Source: UBA11606 sp964504305
GTDB lineage: Bacteria > Actinomycetota > Acidimicrobiia > Acidimicrobiales > Aldehydirespiratoraceae
Length of the DNA: 64,000 nt
Reading direction: 5' to 3'
Assembly: GCA_964504305.1 (NCBI GenBank)
Contig: CAZDEB010000010.1
Coordinates: 79,413-143,412 of the forward strand
This document shows, piece by piece, positions 44,021 to 51,034 of the stretch (within the stretch, counting starts at the first letter, position 1; each line of letters begins with the position of its first letter). The position numbers and the translations under genes are program-made. A model generated the notes under the pieces. The model saw only the letters and a list, made by a program, of their open reading frames with translations, had not been told where the DNA came from and did not search any database.

Positions 44021-44064
44021 TGTTGCTCGATTGTGAACGCCGTGTGAACGAATCAGTTGGCTAT
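44021..44064. promoter_or_regulatory. 11-bp periodic repeats between glnII and glnA, possible GlnR sites
   Basis: TGTGAAC occurs at 44032-44038 and 44043-44049, exactly 11 bp apart. Weaker relatives lie one period before (TGTTGC, 44021) and after (CAGTTGG, 44054). An 11-bp spacing of half sites ending in AAC is the known pattern of actinobacterial GlnR boxes. Position between two glutamine synthetase genes and next to a GlnR-like gene supports the idea; binding is not proven. Confidence 0.45.
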
Positions 44065-44146
44065 TACGCGCCGCCGCCGGACTCGGCACCCTTGGGAAAC
44101 GGGTTGTCGCCGCGGCAAGCTAAGAGTTGATAGTGCCAGGAGTTCT

Positions 44147-45484
44147 ATGCAGCGTGAACAGGACTATGTGCTTCGCACAGTTGAGGAACGCGGCGTCCGG
44201 CTGATCAGGCTCTGGTTCACCGATGTGCTGGGCCAACTCAAGTCGGTCGCGATTTCACCCGCCGATCTCCACTCGGTGTTCGAAGAGGGCGTGCAGTTCG
44301 ACGGCACCGCCATCGACGGGTTCAGTCGGGTTCACGAATCAGACGTGTTGGCGCGTCCCGACGCCACTACCTTCGAACTGCTGCCTTGGGCCAAGGCCGA
44401 CGAGCCCTCAGCCCGCATGTTTTGCAACATCGAGAACCTCGACGGTTCGGCTTTCGAAGGCGACCCCCGCCAAATCCTTCGCCGTAACCTCGAAACGGCC
44501 CGGGCCCTCGGCTACGGGTTCTTCGCGGCTCCCGAAGCCGAGTTCTTCTATTTCGAGTCTGGTGATCCGTCCAAAGGGCGGCCTCAGCCTCTCGACCGAG
44601 CCTCCTATTTCGATCTCACAACCTCTGATGTGTCGAGCGACCTGCGCAAATCGACGATCCACACGCTCGAGTCGATGGGCATACCCGTCGAGTACTCGTT
44701 TCACGAGGACTCCCCCAGCCAACACGAGATCGATCTTCGATACACCGAAGCGCTCGACATGGCCGACAACGTGATGACTCTTCGGCTGGTCGTGAAGAAG
44801 ATCGCCATGGATCGTGGCTGCTATGCGACGTTCATGCCAAAGCCCCTCAACGGAGTGCAGGGATCGGGCATGCACACCCATTTCTCGCTGTTCGACGACG
44901 AAACCAACGCCTTTCACGACCCCGACGACGAATACGGGATGTCACCTATCGCCCGACAGTTCACCGCCGGAATTTTGCGTCACGCCCGCGAGATAACCGC
45001 GGTTACCAACCAATTGGTCAACAGCTACAAACGCATCGCCGAGATCTCCGAGGCACCGCCGTTTGTGACATGGGCCCGCAACAACCGCTCGGCGCTAGTA
45101 CGAGTCCCGGTTCGCAAAAGGGGAAAGCCGGAGTCGGCCCGGATCGAATATCGAGCGCTCGATGGCGCAACCAATCCCTACTTGGCCTACTCGATGATTC
45201 TCGCGGCAGGGCTCAAAGGCATCTCCGAGGGTTACGAACTCGCACCCGAAGCCAAGACCAACCTGTTCGAGCTAACCGACCGAGAACGCCTCGACATCGG
45301 AATAGAACCACTACCACGGTCGCTCGACGAGGCCCTCGACCTGATGGAAAACTCCGAGTTGGCCCGCACAACCCTCGGCGATCACGTCTTCGAATGGTTC
45401 CTGCGCAACAAACGCTCCGAGTGGTCCGATTTCCAATCGCAGGTCACGCCCTTCGAGCTCGAGCGATACCTCGGGAGCTGGTGA
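44147..45484 (+). CDS. glnA: Glutamine synthetase type I
   Basis: This 445-residue GSI is of the shorter alpha form. Metal and substrate motifs 'PEAEFFYF', 'GVQGSGMHTHFSLFD' and 'RIEYRALDGATNPYLAYS' are intact. At the adenylylation loop it reads 'TNLFELTDRER', with Phe where the modified Tyr of the beta form (NLYDLP) would be, so control by GlnE is not expected. Start ATG 44147 has an AGGAG ribosome site; the longer frame is rejected. A GlnR-like regulator gene follows after seven bases. Confidence 0.93.
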   Translation: MQREQDYVLRTVEERGVRLIRLWFTDVLGQLKSVAISPADLHSVFEEGVQFDGTAIDGFSRVHESDVLARPDATTFELLPWAKADEPSARMFCNIENLDGSAFEGDPRQILRRNLETARALGYGFFAAPEAEFFYFESGDPSKGRPQPLDRASYFDLTTSDVSSDLRKSTIHTLESMGIPVEYSFHEDSPSQHEIDLRYTEALDMADNVMTLRLVVKKIAMDRGCYATFMPKPLNGVQGSGMHTHFSLFDDETNAFHDPDDEYGMSPIARQFTAGILRHAREITAVTNQLVNSYKRIAEISEAPPFVTWARNNRSALVRVPVRKRGKPESARIEYRALDGATNPYLAYSMILAAGLKGISEGYELAPEAKTNLFELTDRERLDIGIEPLPRSLDEALDLMENSELARTTLGDHVFEWFLRNKRSEWSDFQSQVTPFELERYLGSW

Positions 45485-45491
45485 CCCGGTA

Positions 45492-46169
45492 GTGGACCCG
45501 TTACTCGTTTTCCCCGACCCGGCGCCTCCCGAGTTGGCCCAAGCCCTCGACCTGGGCGGCTGGGCCTGGAAAGCCACGGCCGATCTCGACGCCGCGCGCG
45601 GCCAAAGCCCCAGCGACGGGTGGGCCGGAGCGATTGTTCTCGCCGGCACCGAACCCGAAGAGGCGTTCCGACTTTGCCGGGCGATTCGCAGCGGGGATAT
45701 CCCCGCCGGCGCGGTGCTGTTGCTCATCAACGGGGGCCAGCTCGTAAGTCTCGATTTTCGTGAGGATCTCTTCGACGACTTCTGTTTGTTCCCGTTCCAT
45801 CCGGTCGAATTGGAGGCGCGGCTCAAACACATCTTCCGCCGCGCCGGAAAGATCGAACGGGCCGAAGGCCTCGAATACGGCGCCCTCAGCATGAACTTCG
45901 AGACCTACCAGGCGAAAATCGGGTCGATTCCGCTCGACCTCACCTACATGGAGTACGAGCTGTTGAAGTTCTTGGCCTCGCACCCCGGCAAAGTGTTCAC
46001 CCGCGAAACGCTGCTGAGCCGGGTGTGGGGCTACGACTATTACGGAGGGGCCCGCACCGTCGACGTTCATGTGCGGCGGCTACGTTCCAAACTCGGCGAA
46101 GAACACGCCGGCCTGATCGAAACTGTGCGATCAGTTGGCTACAGCTTCGGAAGCTCCCGCTGGTCCTGA
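45492..46169 (+). CDS. GlnR-like orphan response regulator
   Basis: This 225-residue OmpR-family protein has a C-terminal winged helix ('LTYMEYELLKFLASHPGKVFTRETLLSRVWG', 'RTVDVHVRRLRSKLG'-like, 'ETVRSVGYSFG'). Its N-terminal receiver-like domain lacks the phospho-acceptor Asp (the strand reads 'AIVLAGTEPEE') and the Lys of the active site. No kinase gene is nearby. GlnR of Streptomyces is also an orphan regulator. The operon position behind glnA makes nitrogen control the likely role. Confidence 0.82.
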   Translation: MDPLLVFPDPAPPELAQALDLGGWAWKATADLDAARGQSPSDGWAGAIVLAGTEPEEAFRLCRAIRSGDIPAGAVLLLINGGQLVSLDFREDLFDDFCLFPFHPVELEARLKHIFRRAGKIERAEGLEYGALSMNFETYQAKIGSIPLDLTYMEYELLKFLASHPGKVFTRETLLSRVWGYDYYGGARTVDVHVRRLRSKLGEEHAGLIETVRSVGYSFGSSRWS

Positions 46170-46182
46170 TCTACCAGCGTTG

Positions 46183-46377
46183 CTACTCGTCGTAGTGCCG
46201 AGTGTTGGAGATGGTCAGATACTCGTTGGGTTCGCCGTCATCGTCGACGTTGTCCAAGTCGCTCTTGCGTCCGATGAGGGTGCCCAGCACTCCTGCGAGT
46301 CCGCCCATCGTCATAAGCACTCCGACCGGCATGACAACCAGGAGAGCAACAAGAATAATGATCGCACCGATATCCAT
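46183..46377 (-). CDS. Small membrane protein (64 aa)
   Basis: From ATG 46377: a single hydrophobic helix (IGAIIILVALLVVMPVGVLMTMGGLAGVLGTLIG) and an acidic cytoplasmic tail ending in 'SNTRHYDE'. The frame is well conserved in codon use with neighbours, but no ribosome site or TANNNT hexamer is seen. It is the C-terminal part of a longer open frame that shadows the opposite genes. Function unknown. Confidence 0.55.
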   Translation of the reverse strand: MDIGAIIILVALLVVMPVGVLMTMGGLAGVLGTLIGRKSDLDNVDDDGEPNEYLTISNTRHYDE

Positions 46378-46415
46378 GGTCGTCAGTCTGCCAGATTGAG
46401 CCACCAACGCCAGAA

Positions 46416-46491
46416 CCAGTTCACACAGTGCCAGTTCACACAGTGCCAGTTCAAACAGTGCCAGTTTCAGACAGTGCCAGTTCAAACAGTG
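46416..46491. repeat. Five tandem 15-bp repeats downstream of ridA
   Basis: CCAGTTCACACAGTG occurs at 46416-46430 and 46431-46445, then CCAGTTCAAACAGTG at 46446-46460, a 16-base variant at 46461-46476 and CCAGTTCAAACAGTG at 46477-46491. The last unit contains the ridA stop codon (TGA at 46482-46484, minus strand), so the array looks like serial duplication of the gene end. Unit length and lack of spacers rule out CRISPR. Confidence 0.92.
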
Positions 46492-46826
46492 GCGATGGCC
46501 TCGATCTCGACCTGAGCGCCGAGCGGCAACGATGCCACCTCGACGGCCGAGCGAGCCGGACGATGATCGCCGAACTCTTCCATGTAGATCTCGTTCATCT
46601 TGGCGTAGTCGCCCATATCGGCAAGAAACACCGTGGTTTTGACAACATCGGCGAGCGACGCGTTGGCCGATGACAAAACGGCGCGAAGGTTGGCAAACAC
46701 CTGACGAAGCTCGGACTCGAGACCTCCGTCGACAATCGCACCGTCGACAATGCCAACTTGGCCGGCGGTGAACAACAGGTCTCCGCCTCGAACGATCGGC
46801 GTGTAGGGACCGACTGGTTTGGCCAT
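46482..46826 (-). CDS. ridA: RidA-family enamine/imine deaminase
   Basis: This 114-residue YjgF/RidA protein hydrolyses reactive 2-aminoacrylate-type enamines. It has 'GDLLFTAGQVGIVDG', 'VVKTTVFLADMGDYAKMNEIY' and the catalytic Arg region 'RPARSAVEVASLPLGAQVEIEAIA'. A GGAGA ribosome site lies upstream of the ATG. The stop codon is part of the 15-bp tandem repeat. Confidence 0.94.
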   Translation of the reverse strand: MAKPVGPYTPIVRGGDLLFTAGQVGIVDGAIVDGGLESELRQVFANLRAVLSSANASLADVVKTTVFLADMGDYAKMNEIYMEEFGDHRPARSAVEVASLPLGAQVEIEAIATV

Positions 46827-46879
46827 GATGATGTCTCCTCGCAGGCTGAGGACGACACCCTACGCCACAGCCACCGGTC

Positions 46880-48436
46880 TCAAGGAGTCGACAGCGCCGG
46901 CCACACCGGGGGAAGGCCACGATCCAACCAGACCGCGGCGAGCACTGCGGCAAACACCGCGTCGCTGACGTTGCACGGCGGGCGATCATCGATCTCGATG
47001 GCAACGCTGACAGGCGGTGTGTCAACTGCTCGGAGCACACCAAAGGACCGAACGGTGAGATCGTGAACCTGGCCATTGTCATCAACGCTGAGCGACTCGC
47101 TGGTGACCATCCCAAGCGCCATGTGGGCCGCCCCGATGCAGTAGGACCGCAACGTAATCTCCTCGAGCGGATCACCACCGCGAACAATGACGTTGATCGA
47201 ACCGGCGGCATCAATTTCGGCCGTGGCCTCGCCGCCATCGGGAGTCTGAACCCAACCGACCTCGCCGCGCTGGGCGCAAACGAGAGCATTTGCTTCGGCC
47301 CAACCGGCGGCCCGCAAGTCGACCGAAGTTGGAGGTCCGACTATGTCGACCTCTTCCACCTCGAAGTTGGGTGCGACCGACGTGATCGCCGCGACGATTC
47401 CGGGAGTGCGAGCGACACGAACAACCCCGCTCCCATCGGCGTTGATGCCCGCCGACAGTGGAGGCCGCTTGGGTCCAAGCCGCACCGACTCCTCACGGGC
47501 GTAGAGCACTCGGACGGGCCGGCCGTGTTGGTCGGCCAGCCGCCGAGCGACCGACCCGACTTCGCTGGCTTGCTTGGCCCCAAAGGCGCCACCGTTGGCC
47601 AGCGGTGAGGCCGGCGTGCCACCGGGCACACACCACGAAGCGTCAGTTTCGAGATAGGCCGGTTCGACCCAACTCGTTTGCAGACAGATATCGAAACTCC
47701 CCTCGGGCAAGTCGATCGGAGGGTCGAACCGACTCGTTGTTCGTCGACCCTGAACCTTGCCCGACATACGAATGGCCTCGGCCCGCGTCTCGGCGATCAC
47801 CCAGTCGGTGTCGTCGGCGTTTTTGACGGCAACCAACGCGTCGGCCGGAGCGGTGTCGTCAGCGAACCCGGCGTGACCCAGCGCGACTCGAGGTCCGCTG
47901 ACTTGGTTGGTTCGGCCCTCGATAGCAGCGCGGGCCGCGGCGGCCGCTAGGTCGACATCGTGGCCCGGCCGGCCAAACGCGGTCCATGCATCGACGATCG
48001 GCTGCCAACCAGTGCAGCGACATGTATGCGCCAAGAGCGCCTCGGACGCCGCCGCCCGGTCATCAGACGCTGCCCCCTTGGACCGCAGCCCCTCGAAGCG
48101 GCAAACAATGCCGGGCGTGCAAAACCCACACTGGCTAGCGCCGGTGGCAACAAACGCATCGGCCCAGGCGTCGGCGATATCGGTTTCGAGCCCGCCGGCC
48201 GTTGTAATCGTGCGACCACGAACCCGCCGCACGGGAGTGACACACGAAACCCTCGGCTGCCCGTCGACCAACACGGTGCAGCAACCACACTGGCCCTGAG
48301 GGCTACAGCCGTCTTTGACCGACATGTCGCCGACCTGGCCACGGAGCACATCGAGCAACGTGAGCGAATCATCCTCGACCGTTATCGAAACGCCGTTGAC
48401 AGTGATTTCGATGCCACCGCTAGTGCTACTTGTCAT
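46880..48436 (-). CDS. Xanthine-dehydrogenase-like fusion: two [2Fe-2S] clusters plus shortened molybdenum-domain
   Basis: This is a 518-residue protein. Residues 8-150 form a complete two-cluster iron-sulfur domain: C44, C50, C53, C65 for the plant-type cluster and C103, C106, C139, C141 for the second. The rest matches the molybdopterin subunit of the xanthine dehydrogenase family only in part ('NGGAFGAKQASEV', 'REESVRLGPKRPPL', 'LRSYCIGAAHMALG', 'DLTVRSFGVLRAVDTPPV'). The GxGE loop with the catalytic Glu is replaced by 'CNVSDAVF'. The FAD domain is absent. Activity is uncertain. The ATG follows TAGCCT by seven bases. Confidence 0.8.
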   Translation of the reverse strand: MTSSTSGGIEITVNGVSITVEDDSLTLLDVLRGQVGDMSVKDGCSPQGQCGCCTVLVDGQPRVSCVTPVRRVRGRTITTAGGLETDIADAWADAFVATGASQCGFCTPGIVCRFEGLRSKGAASDDRAAASEALLAHTCRCTGWQPIVDAWTAFGRPGHDVDLAAAAARAAIEGRTNQVSGPRVALGHAGFADDTAPADALVAVKNADDTDWVIAETRAEAIRMSGKVQGRRTTSRFDPPIDLPEGSFDICLQTSWVEPAYLETDASWCVPGGTPASPLANGGAFGAKQASEVGSVARRLADQHGRPVRVLYAREESVRLGPKRPPLSAGINADGSGVVRVARTPGIVAAITSVAPNFEVEEVDIVGPPTSVDLRAAGWAEANALVCAQRGEVGWVQTPDGGEATAEIDAAGSINVIVRGGDPLEEITLRSYCIGAAHMALGMVTSESLSVDDNGQVHDLTVRSFGVLRAVDTPPVSVAIEIDDRPPCNVSDAVFAAVLAAVWLDRGLPPVWPALSTP

Positions 48437-48443
48437 CGGGTGC

Positions 48444-48449
48444 AGGCTA
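48444..48449 (-). promoter_or_regulatory. -10 element TAGCCT of the xanthine-dehydrogenase-like gene
   Basis: TAGCCT on the minus strand is followed by seven bases and the ATG at 48436. A TACGGT hexamer on the plus strand (48448-48453), eight bases before the divergent lipoprotein ATG, overlaps it by two bases. Confidence 0.4.
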
Positions 48450-48461
48450 CGGTCGTGGGTC

Positions 48462-49343
48462 ATGAGCTCGGTTGACCGTCGCACGTTTCTGACCGCCGCC
48501 CTCGCCGGAACCGCCGGTGGCGCGCTGTTGCTCGCCGGGTGTGGGGGCGATGACGGCTCGACGGGACCGGCCGTGTCCTACCTGGCGATCACATTCCCCG
48601 ACGGATACCGGTCAGCGCCGACACTTGTGGCGGGGTCGCCTCAGCGGTTGACCTTCGTCCCCCGAGACGAAGTCGACTACATGCGCGAGACCGCTCCCCC
48701 GACACTTGCTTTGGCCGTGACCTTCGGCGATCAGGTTGTAGCGGCTGCGACTGTCGATCGACACAACGATGGCCTGATCACGCCGTACTATCCGCTCGTT
48801 GCGACGTTCGCCGAACCCGGCGAGTACGAGGTGTCGCTTCCCGACTACCCCGACGTCCCGGCCGTCCCGTTTGTGGTCACCACCGCAGAGGAAGTCGACA
48901 TCCCTCAGCTCGGAGAACTCCTGCCCGTAGTCGACACGCCCACTGTCGACAACCCCCAAGGGGTCACACCGATCTGCACCAGAGCCGTGCCGTGCCCATT
49001 CCACGAGCACAACCTGACCGACGTGATCAACAACGGCCGGCCCACCGTCGTGCTGGTCGCCACCCCAGGATTTTGCCAAACCGATATTTGTGGGCCGGTT
49101 GTCGACTTGTTGATCGACGCGGCCGACGGGCGCGACCACATCGACTTCATCCACGCCGAGGTCTACACCGACCCAAGCCAGTTCCAGAGCGGAGCGTTTC
49201 CCGATGTCACAGCCATGGTCGACGCGCTGGCCCTACCGTTCGAACCAGCGTTGTTCGTTGCCGACGCCGATGGCGTAATTATCGCTCGGCTCGACACCAC
49301 CTTCGACCGAGCAGAGCTGACCGACGCGCTGGCGTCGGCCTAA
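48462..49343 (+). CDS. Tat-exported lipoprotein with thioredoxin-like domain
   Basis: This 293-residue protein starts with a twin-arginine signal ('DRRTFLTAALAG') and a lipobox ('LLLAGC'), so it is exported folded and lipid-anchored. The C-terminal half is thioredoxin/Sco-like: 'PTVVLVATPGFCQTDICGPVVDLL' (CxxxxC in place of CxxC), 'IHAEVYTD' and 'PALFVADADGVIIARLD'. The N-terminal half has an immunoglobulin-like pattern. A role in envelope redox or metal delivery is inferred. The ATG at 48462 is chosen; the longer frame overlaps the divergent gene. Confidence 0.82.
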   Translation: MSSVDRRTFLTAALAGTAGGALLLAGCGGDDGSTGPAVSYLAITFPDGYRSAPTLVAGSPQRLTFVPRDEVDYMRETAPPTLALAVTFGDQVVAAATVDRHNDGLITPYYPLVATFAEPGEYEVSLPDYPDVPAVPFVVTTAEEVDIPQLGELLPVVDTPTVDNPQGVTPICTRAVPCPFHEHNLTDVINNGRPTVVLVATPGFCQTDICGPVVDLLIDAADGRDHIDFIHAEVYTDPSQFQSGAFPDVTAMVDALALPFEPALFVADADGVIIARLDTTFDRAELTDALASA

Positions 49344-49348
49344 AGCGC

Positions 49349-49669
49349 TCAGCTAAACGACTGACCACACCCGCAGGTGCGCTGGGCGTTGGGGTTATCG
49401 ATCGAGAACCCGGCGTCCTGGAGTCCGTCTTTATAGTCGAGCGTGGCGCCCTCGAGAAGCTGCGCCGACGATGGGTCGACGACCACACCGACGCCGGAGT
49501 AGTCGGTTAGGACATCATCATCGGCTTTGTCGGTATCGAAAAACATCTCGTAGGAAAAACCGGAACAACCACCCGGTCGAACCGCAACACGAAGAGCAAG
49601 CCCTTCCTCGCCTTCCGCGCTGATCAGCTCGCCAACCTTGGATACGGCACTTTCGGTAAGAGTGATCAT
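49349..49669 (-). CDS. Iron-sulfur cluster insertion protein (ErpA/IscA family)
   Basis: This 106-residue A-type carrier has the three cluster cysteines: one in 'RPGGCSGFSYEM' and two in 'RTCGCGQSF'. It carries [2Fe-2S] or [4Fe-4S] clusters to target enzymes. ATG 49669 is preferred with its AGGAG ribosome site; the TTG one codon earlier is not. It diverges from mrp, another iron-sulfur assembly gene. Confidence 0.94.
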   Translation of the reverse strand: MITLTESAVSKVGELISAEGEEGLALRVAVRPGGCSGFSYEMFFDTDKADDDVLTDYSGVGVVVDPSSAQLLEGATLDYKDGLQDAGFSIDNPNAQRTCGCGQSFS

Positions 49670-49752
49670 CAAAAATCTCCTGTGAAAAGATGCGACGCCG
49701 CAGATAGCGGTACCACGTCAGATGTAACACCACTATATCGACCGTTGTTCCC

Positions 49753-49758
49753 TATCCT
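49753..49758 (+). promoter_or_regulatory. -10 element TATCCT of mrp, leaderless
   Basis: TATCCT is followed by exactly six bases and the GTG at 49765. Confidence 0.6.
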
Positions 49759-49764
49759 AAAAGA

Positions 49765-50943
49765 GTGGCTGCGATCCCACCTCCGAGTCCCGACTACATC
49801 ATGGGGCTGCTACGCGGCGTGATCGACCCAGAACTCGGCAGCGACATAGTCGAACTGGGCATGGCCAAAGGCGCCACGGTCAGTCCCGAAGGCGTAGTCC
49901 AGCTCGACATAGCGCTCACAACATCGGGTTGCCCGCTGCGAGCGCAGATTCAAAAGGACATTCGTAGCCGCGTCGTCGATTTGCCGGGTGTTACGAGAGT
50001 CAAGATCACTTGGGGCGAACTCAACCAACAAGAACGGGCCGAGGCGATGTCCAAAGCCCGGTTCAATGTGAGTCAAGACGCACCCGATACCACGATCCCC
50101 CCAACCACCAAAGTTGTGATGATCGCGTCGGGCAAAGGCGGTGTCGGCAAATCGTCTATCACCACCAACATCGCCGCCGCGCTGGCCGCTCAGGGCTACG
50201 CAGTGGGCGTGATGGACGCCGATATCTGGGGCTTCTCCATACCTAGGATGCTCGGCCTCGACGGCGACCTCATCGCGGCCGAAGGCAAAATCACCCCGCT
50301 AACCAGAATTATCGGCGAGGGCCGACTCGAGGTCGTCTCGATGGGCTTTCTCGTCGACGAAGAAGATTCGGCCCTCATGTGGCGAGGGCTCATGCTGAAT
50401 CGAGCGGTGCAACATTTCTGTCAGGACGTTTCGTGGTCCGAAGACCTCGACTACCTCCTCATCGACATGCCACCCGGCACCGGCGACGTGCAAATGGGAC
50501 TGGCCAAGATGTTGCCGCGAGCCGAAATGATCATCGTCACCACCCCCGCCCTCAACGCCCAAAAAGTTGCCGCCCGCGTCGCCGACATGGGCCGAAAGAA
50601 CTACCTGCGAATCGTCGGGGTCATCGAAAACATGAGTGAGTTCGTCGGACCTGACGGGTCACGGCACCCACTATTTGGCGAAGGCGGCGGCCAGCAACTC
50701 GCCACCGACATCGGAGCTCCATTGCTCGGACGGGTGCCGATCGAACCTTCGGTATCTCGTGGTGGCGACACCGGCGAACCCGCGGCTCTGGGCGATGGTT
50801 CCGTTGCTCAGGTGTTGCGCTCGATCGCCGCAACGATCGCCGATGAATACATTCCGCCCACCGAGATGGCCGGTTGCAGCGCCCGGATGCTCGACGCGGC
50901 GATCGCCGCCCTCGACGAAGCCGACATAACCAGCAACAGCTAA
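49765..50943 (+). CDS. mrp: Iron-sulfur cluster carrier protein Mrp/ApbC
   Basis: This 392-residue P-loop scaffold has an N-terminal MIP18/DUF59 domain (about 8-80, 'IDPELGSDIVELGM', 'TTSGCPLRAQI') and a NUBPL-type ATPase with Walker A 'GKGGVGKS' at 123-130, 'GVMDADIWGFSIPRMLG' and 'LLIDMPPGTGDVQ'. The Cys pair used for cluster binding in some members is not obvious. It lies next to an ErpA-type gene, so joint cluster transfer is likely. Confidence 0.93.
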   Translation: MAAIPPPSPDYIMGLLRGVIDPELGSDIVELGMAKGATVSPEGVVQLDIALTTSGCPLRAQIQKDIRSRVVDLPGVTRVKITWGELNQQERAEAMSKARFNVSQDAPDTTIPPTTKVVMIASGKGGVGKSSITTNIAAALAAQGYAVGVMDADIWGFSIPRMLGLDGDLIAAEGKITPLTRIIGEGRLEVVSMGFLVDEEDSALMWRGLMLNRAVQHFCQDVSWSEDLDYLLIDMPPGTGDVQMGLAKMLPRAEMIIVTTPALNAQKVAARVADMGRKNYLRIVGVIENMSEFVGPDGSRHPLFGEGGGQQLATDIGAPLLGRVPIEPSVSRGGDTGEPAALGDGSVAQVLRSIAATIADEYIPPTEMAGCSARMLDAAIAALDEADITSNS

Positions 50944-50969
50944 CGGTCAATCACTCACCGCCGCCATCT

Positions 50970-51012
50970 CCACCCTAAATACTTCGGTCGGGAAGCCGAT
51001 TAGAAGGGGTGG
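50970..51012 (+). other. Predicted hairpin ahead of the GGDEF-EAL gene
   Basis: CCACCC at 50970-50975 can pair with GGGTGG at 51007-51012, enclosing a smaller stem TCGG/CCGA (50984-50987 and 50996-50999). No T-run follows, so it is not a standard mrp terminator. It does not match the known cyclic di-GMP riboswitch pattern. It may be leader structure or chance. Confidence 0.3.
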
Positions 51013-51034
51013 GTTAAGATTGTCGAGGGTTGGT

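Noticed and set aside
46416..46491. CRISPR array
   Set aside because: The 15-bp units are directly adjacent without spacers and include a stop codon of ridA; no cas genes are present.
46183..47289. 368-codon minus-strand frame running across ridA and the tandem repeat
   Set aside because: Only its last 64 codons look like a protein; the rest is out-of-frame ridA and xanthine-dehydrogenase-like sequence.
50944..51019. Cyclic di-GMP riboswitch before the GGDEF-EAL gene
   Set aside because: The conserved core of the known cyclic di-GMP riboswitch classes is not visible; only a generic hairpin is.
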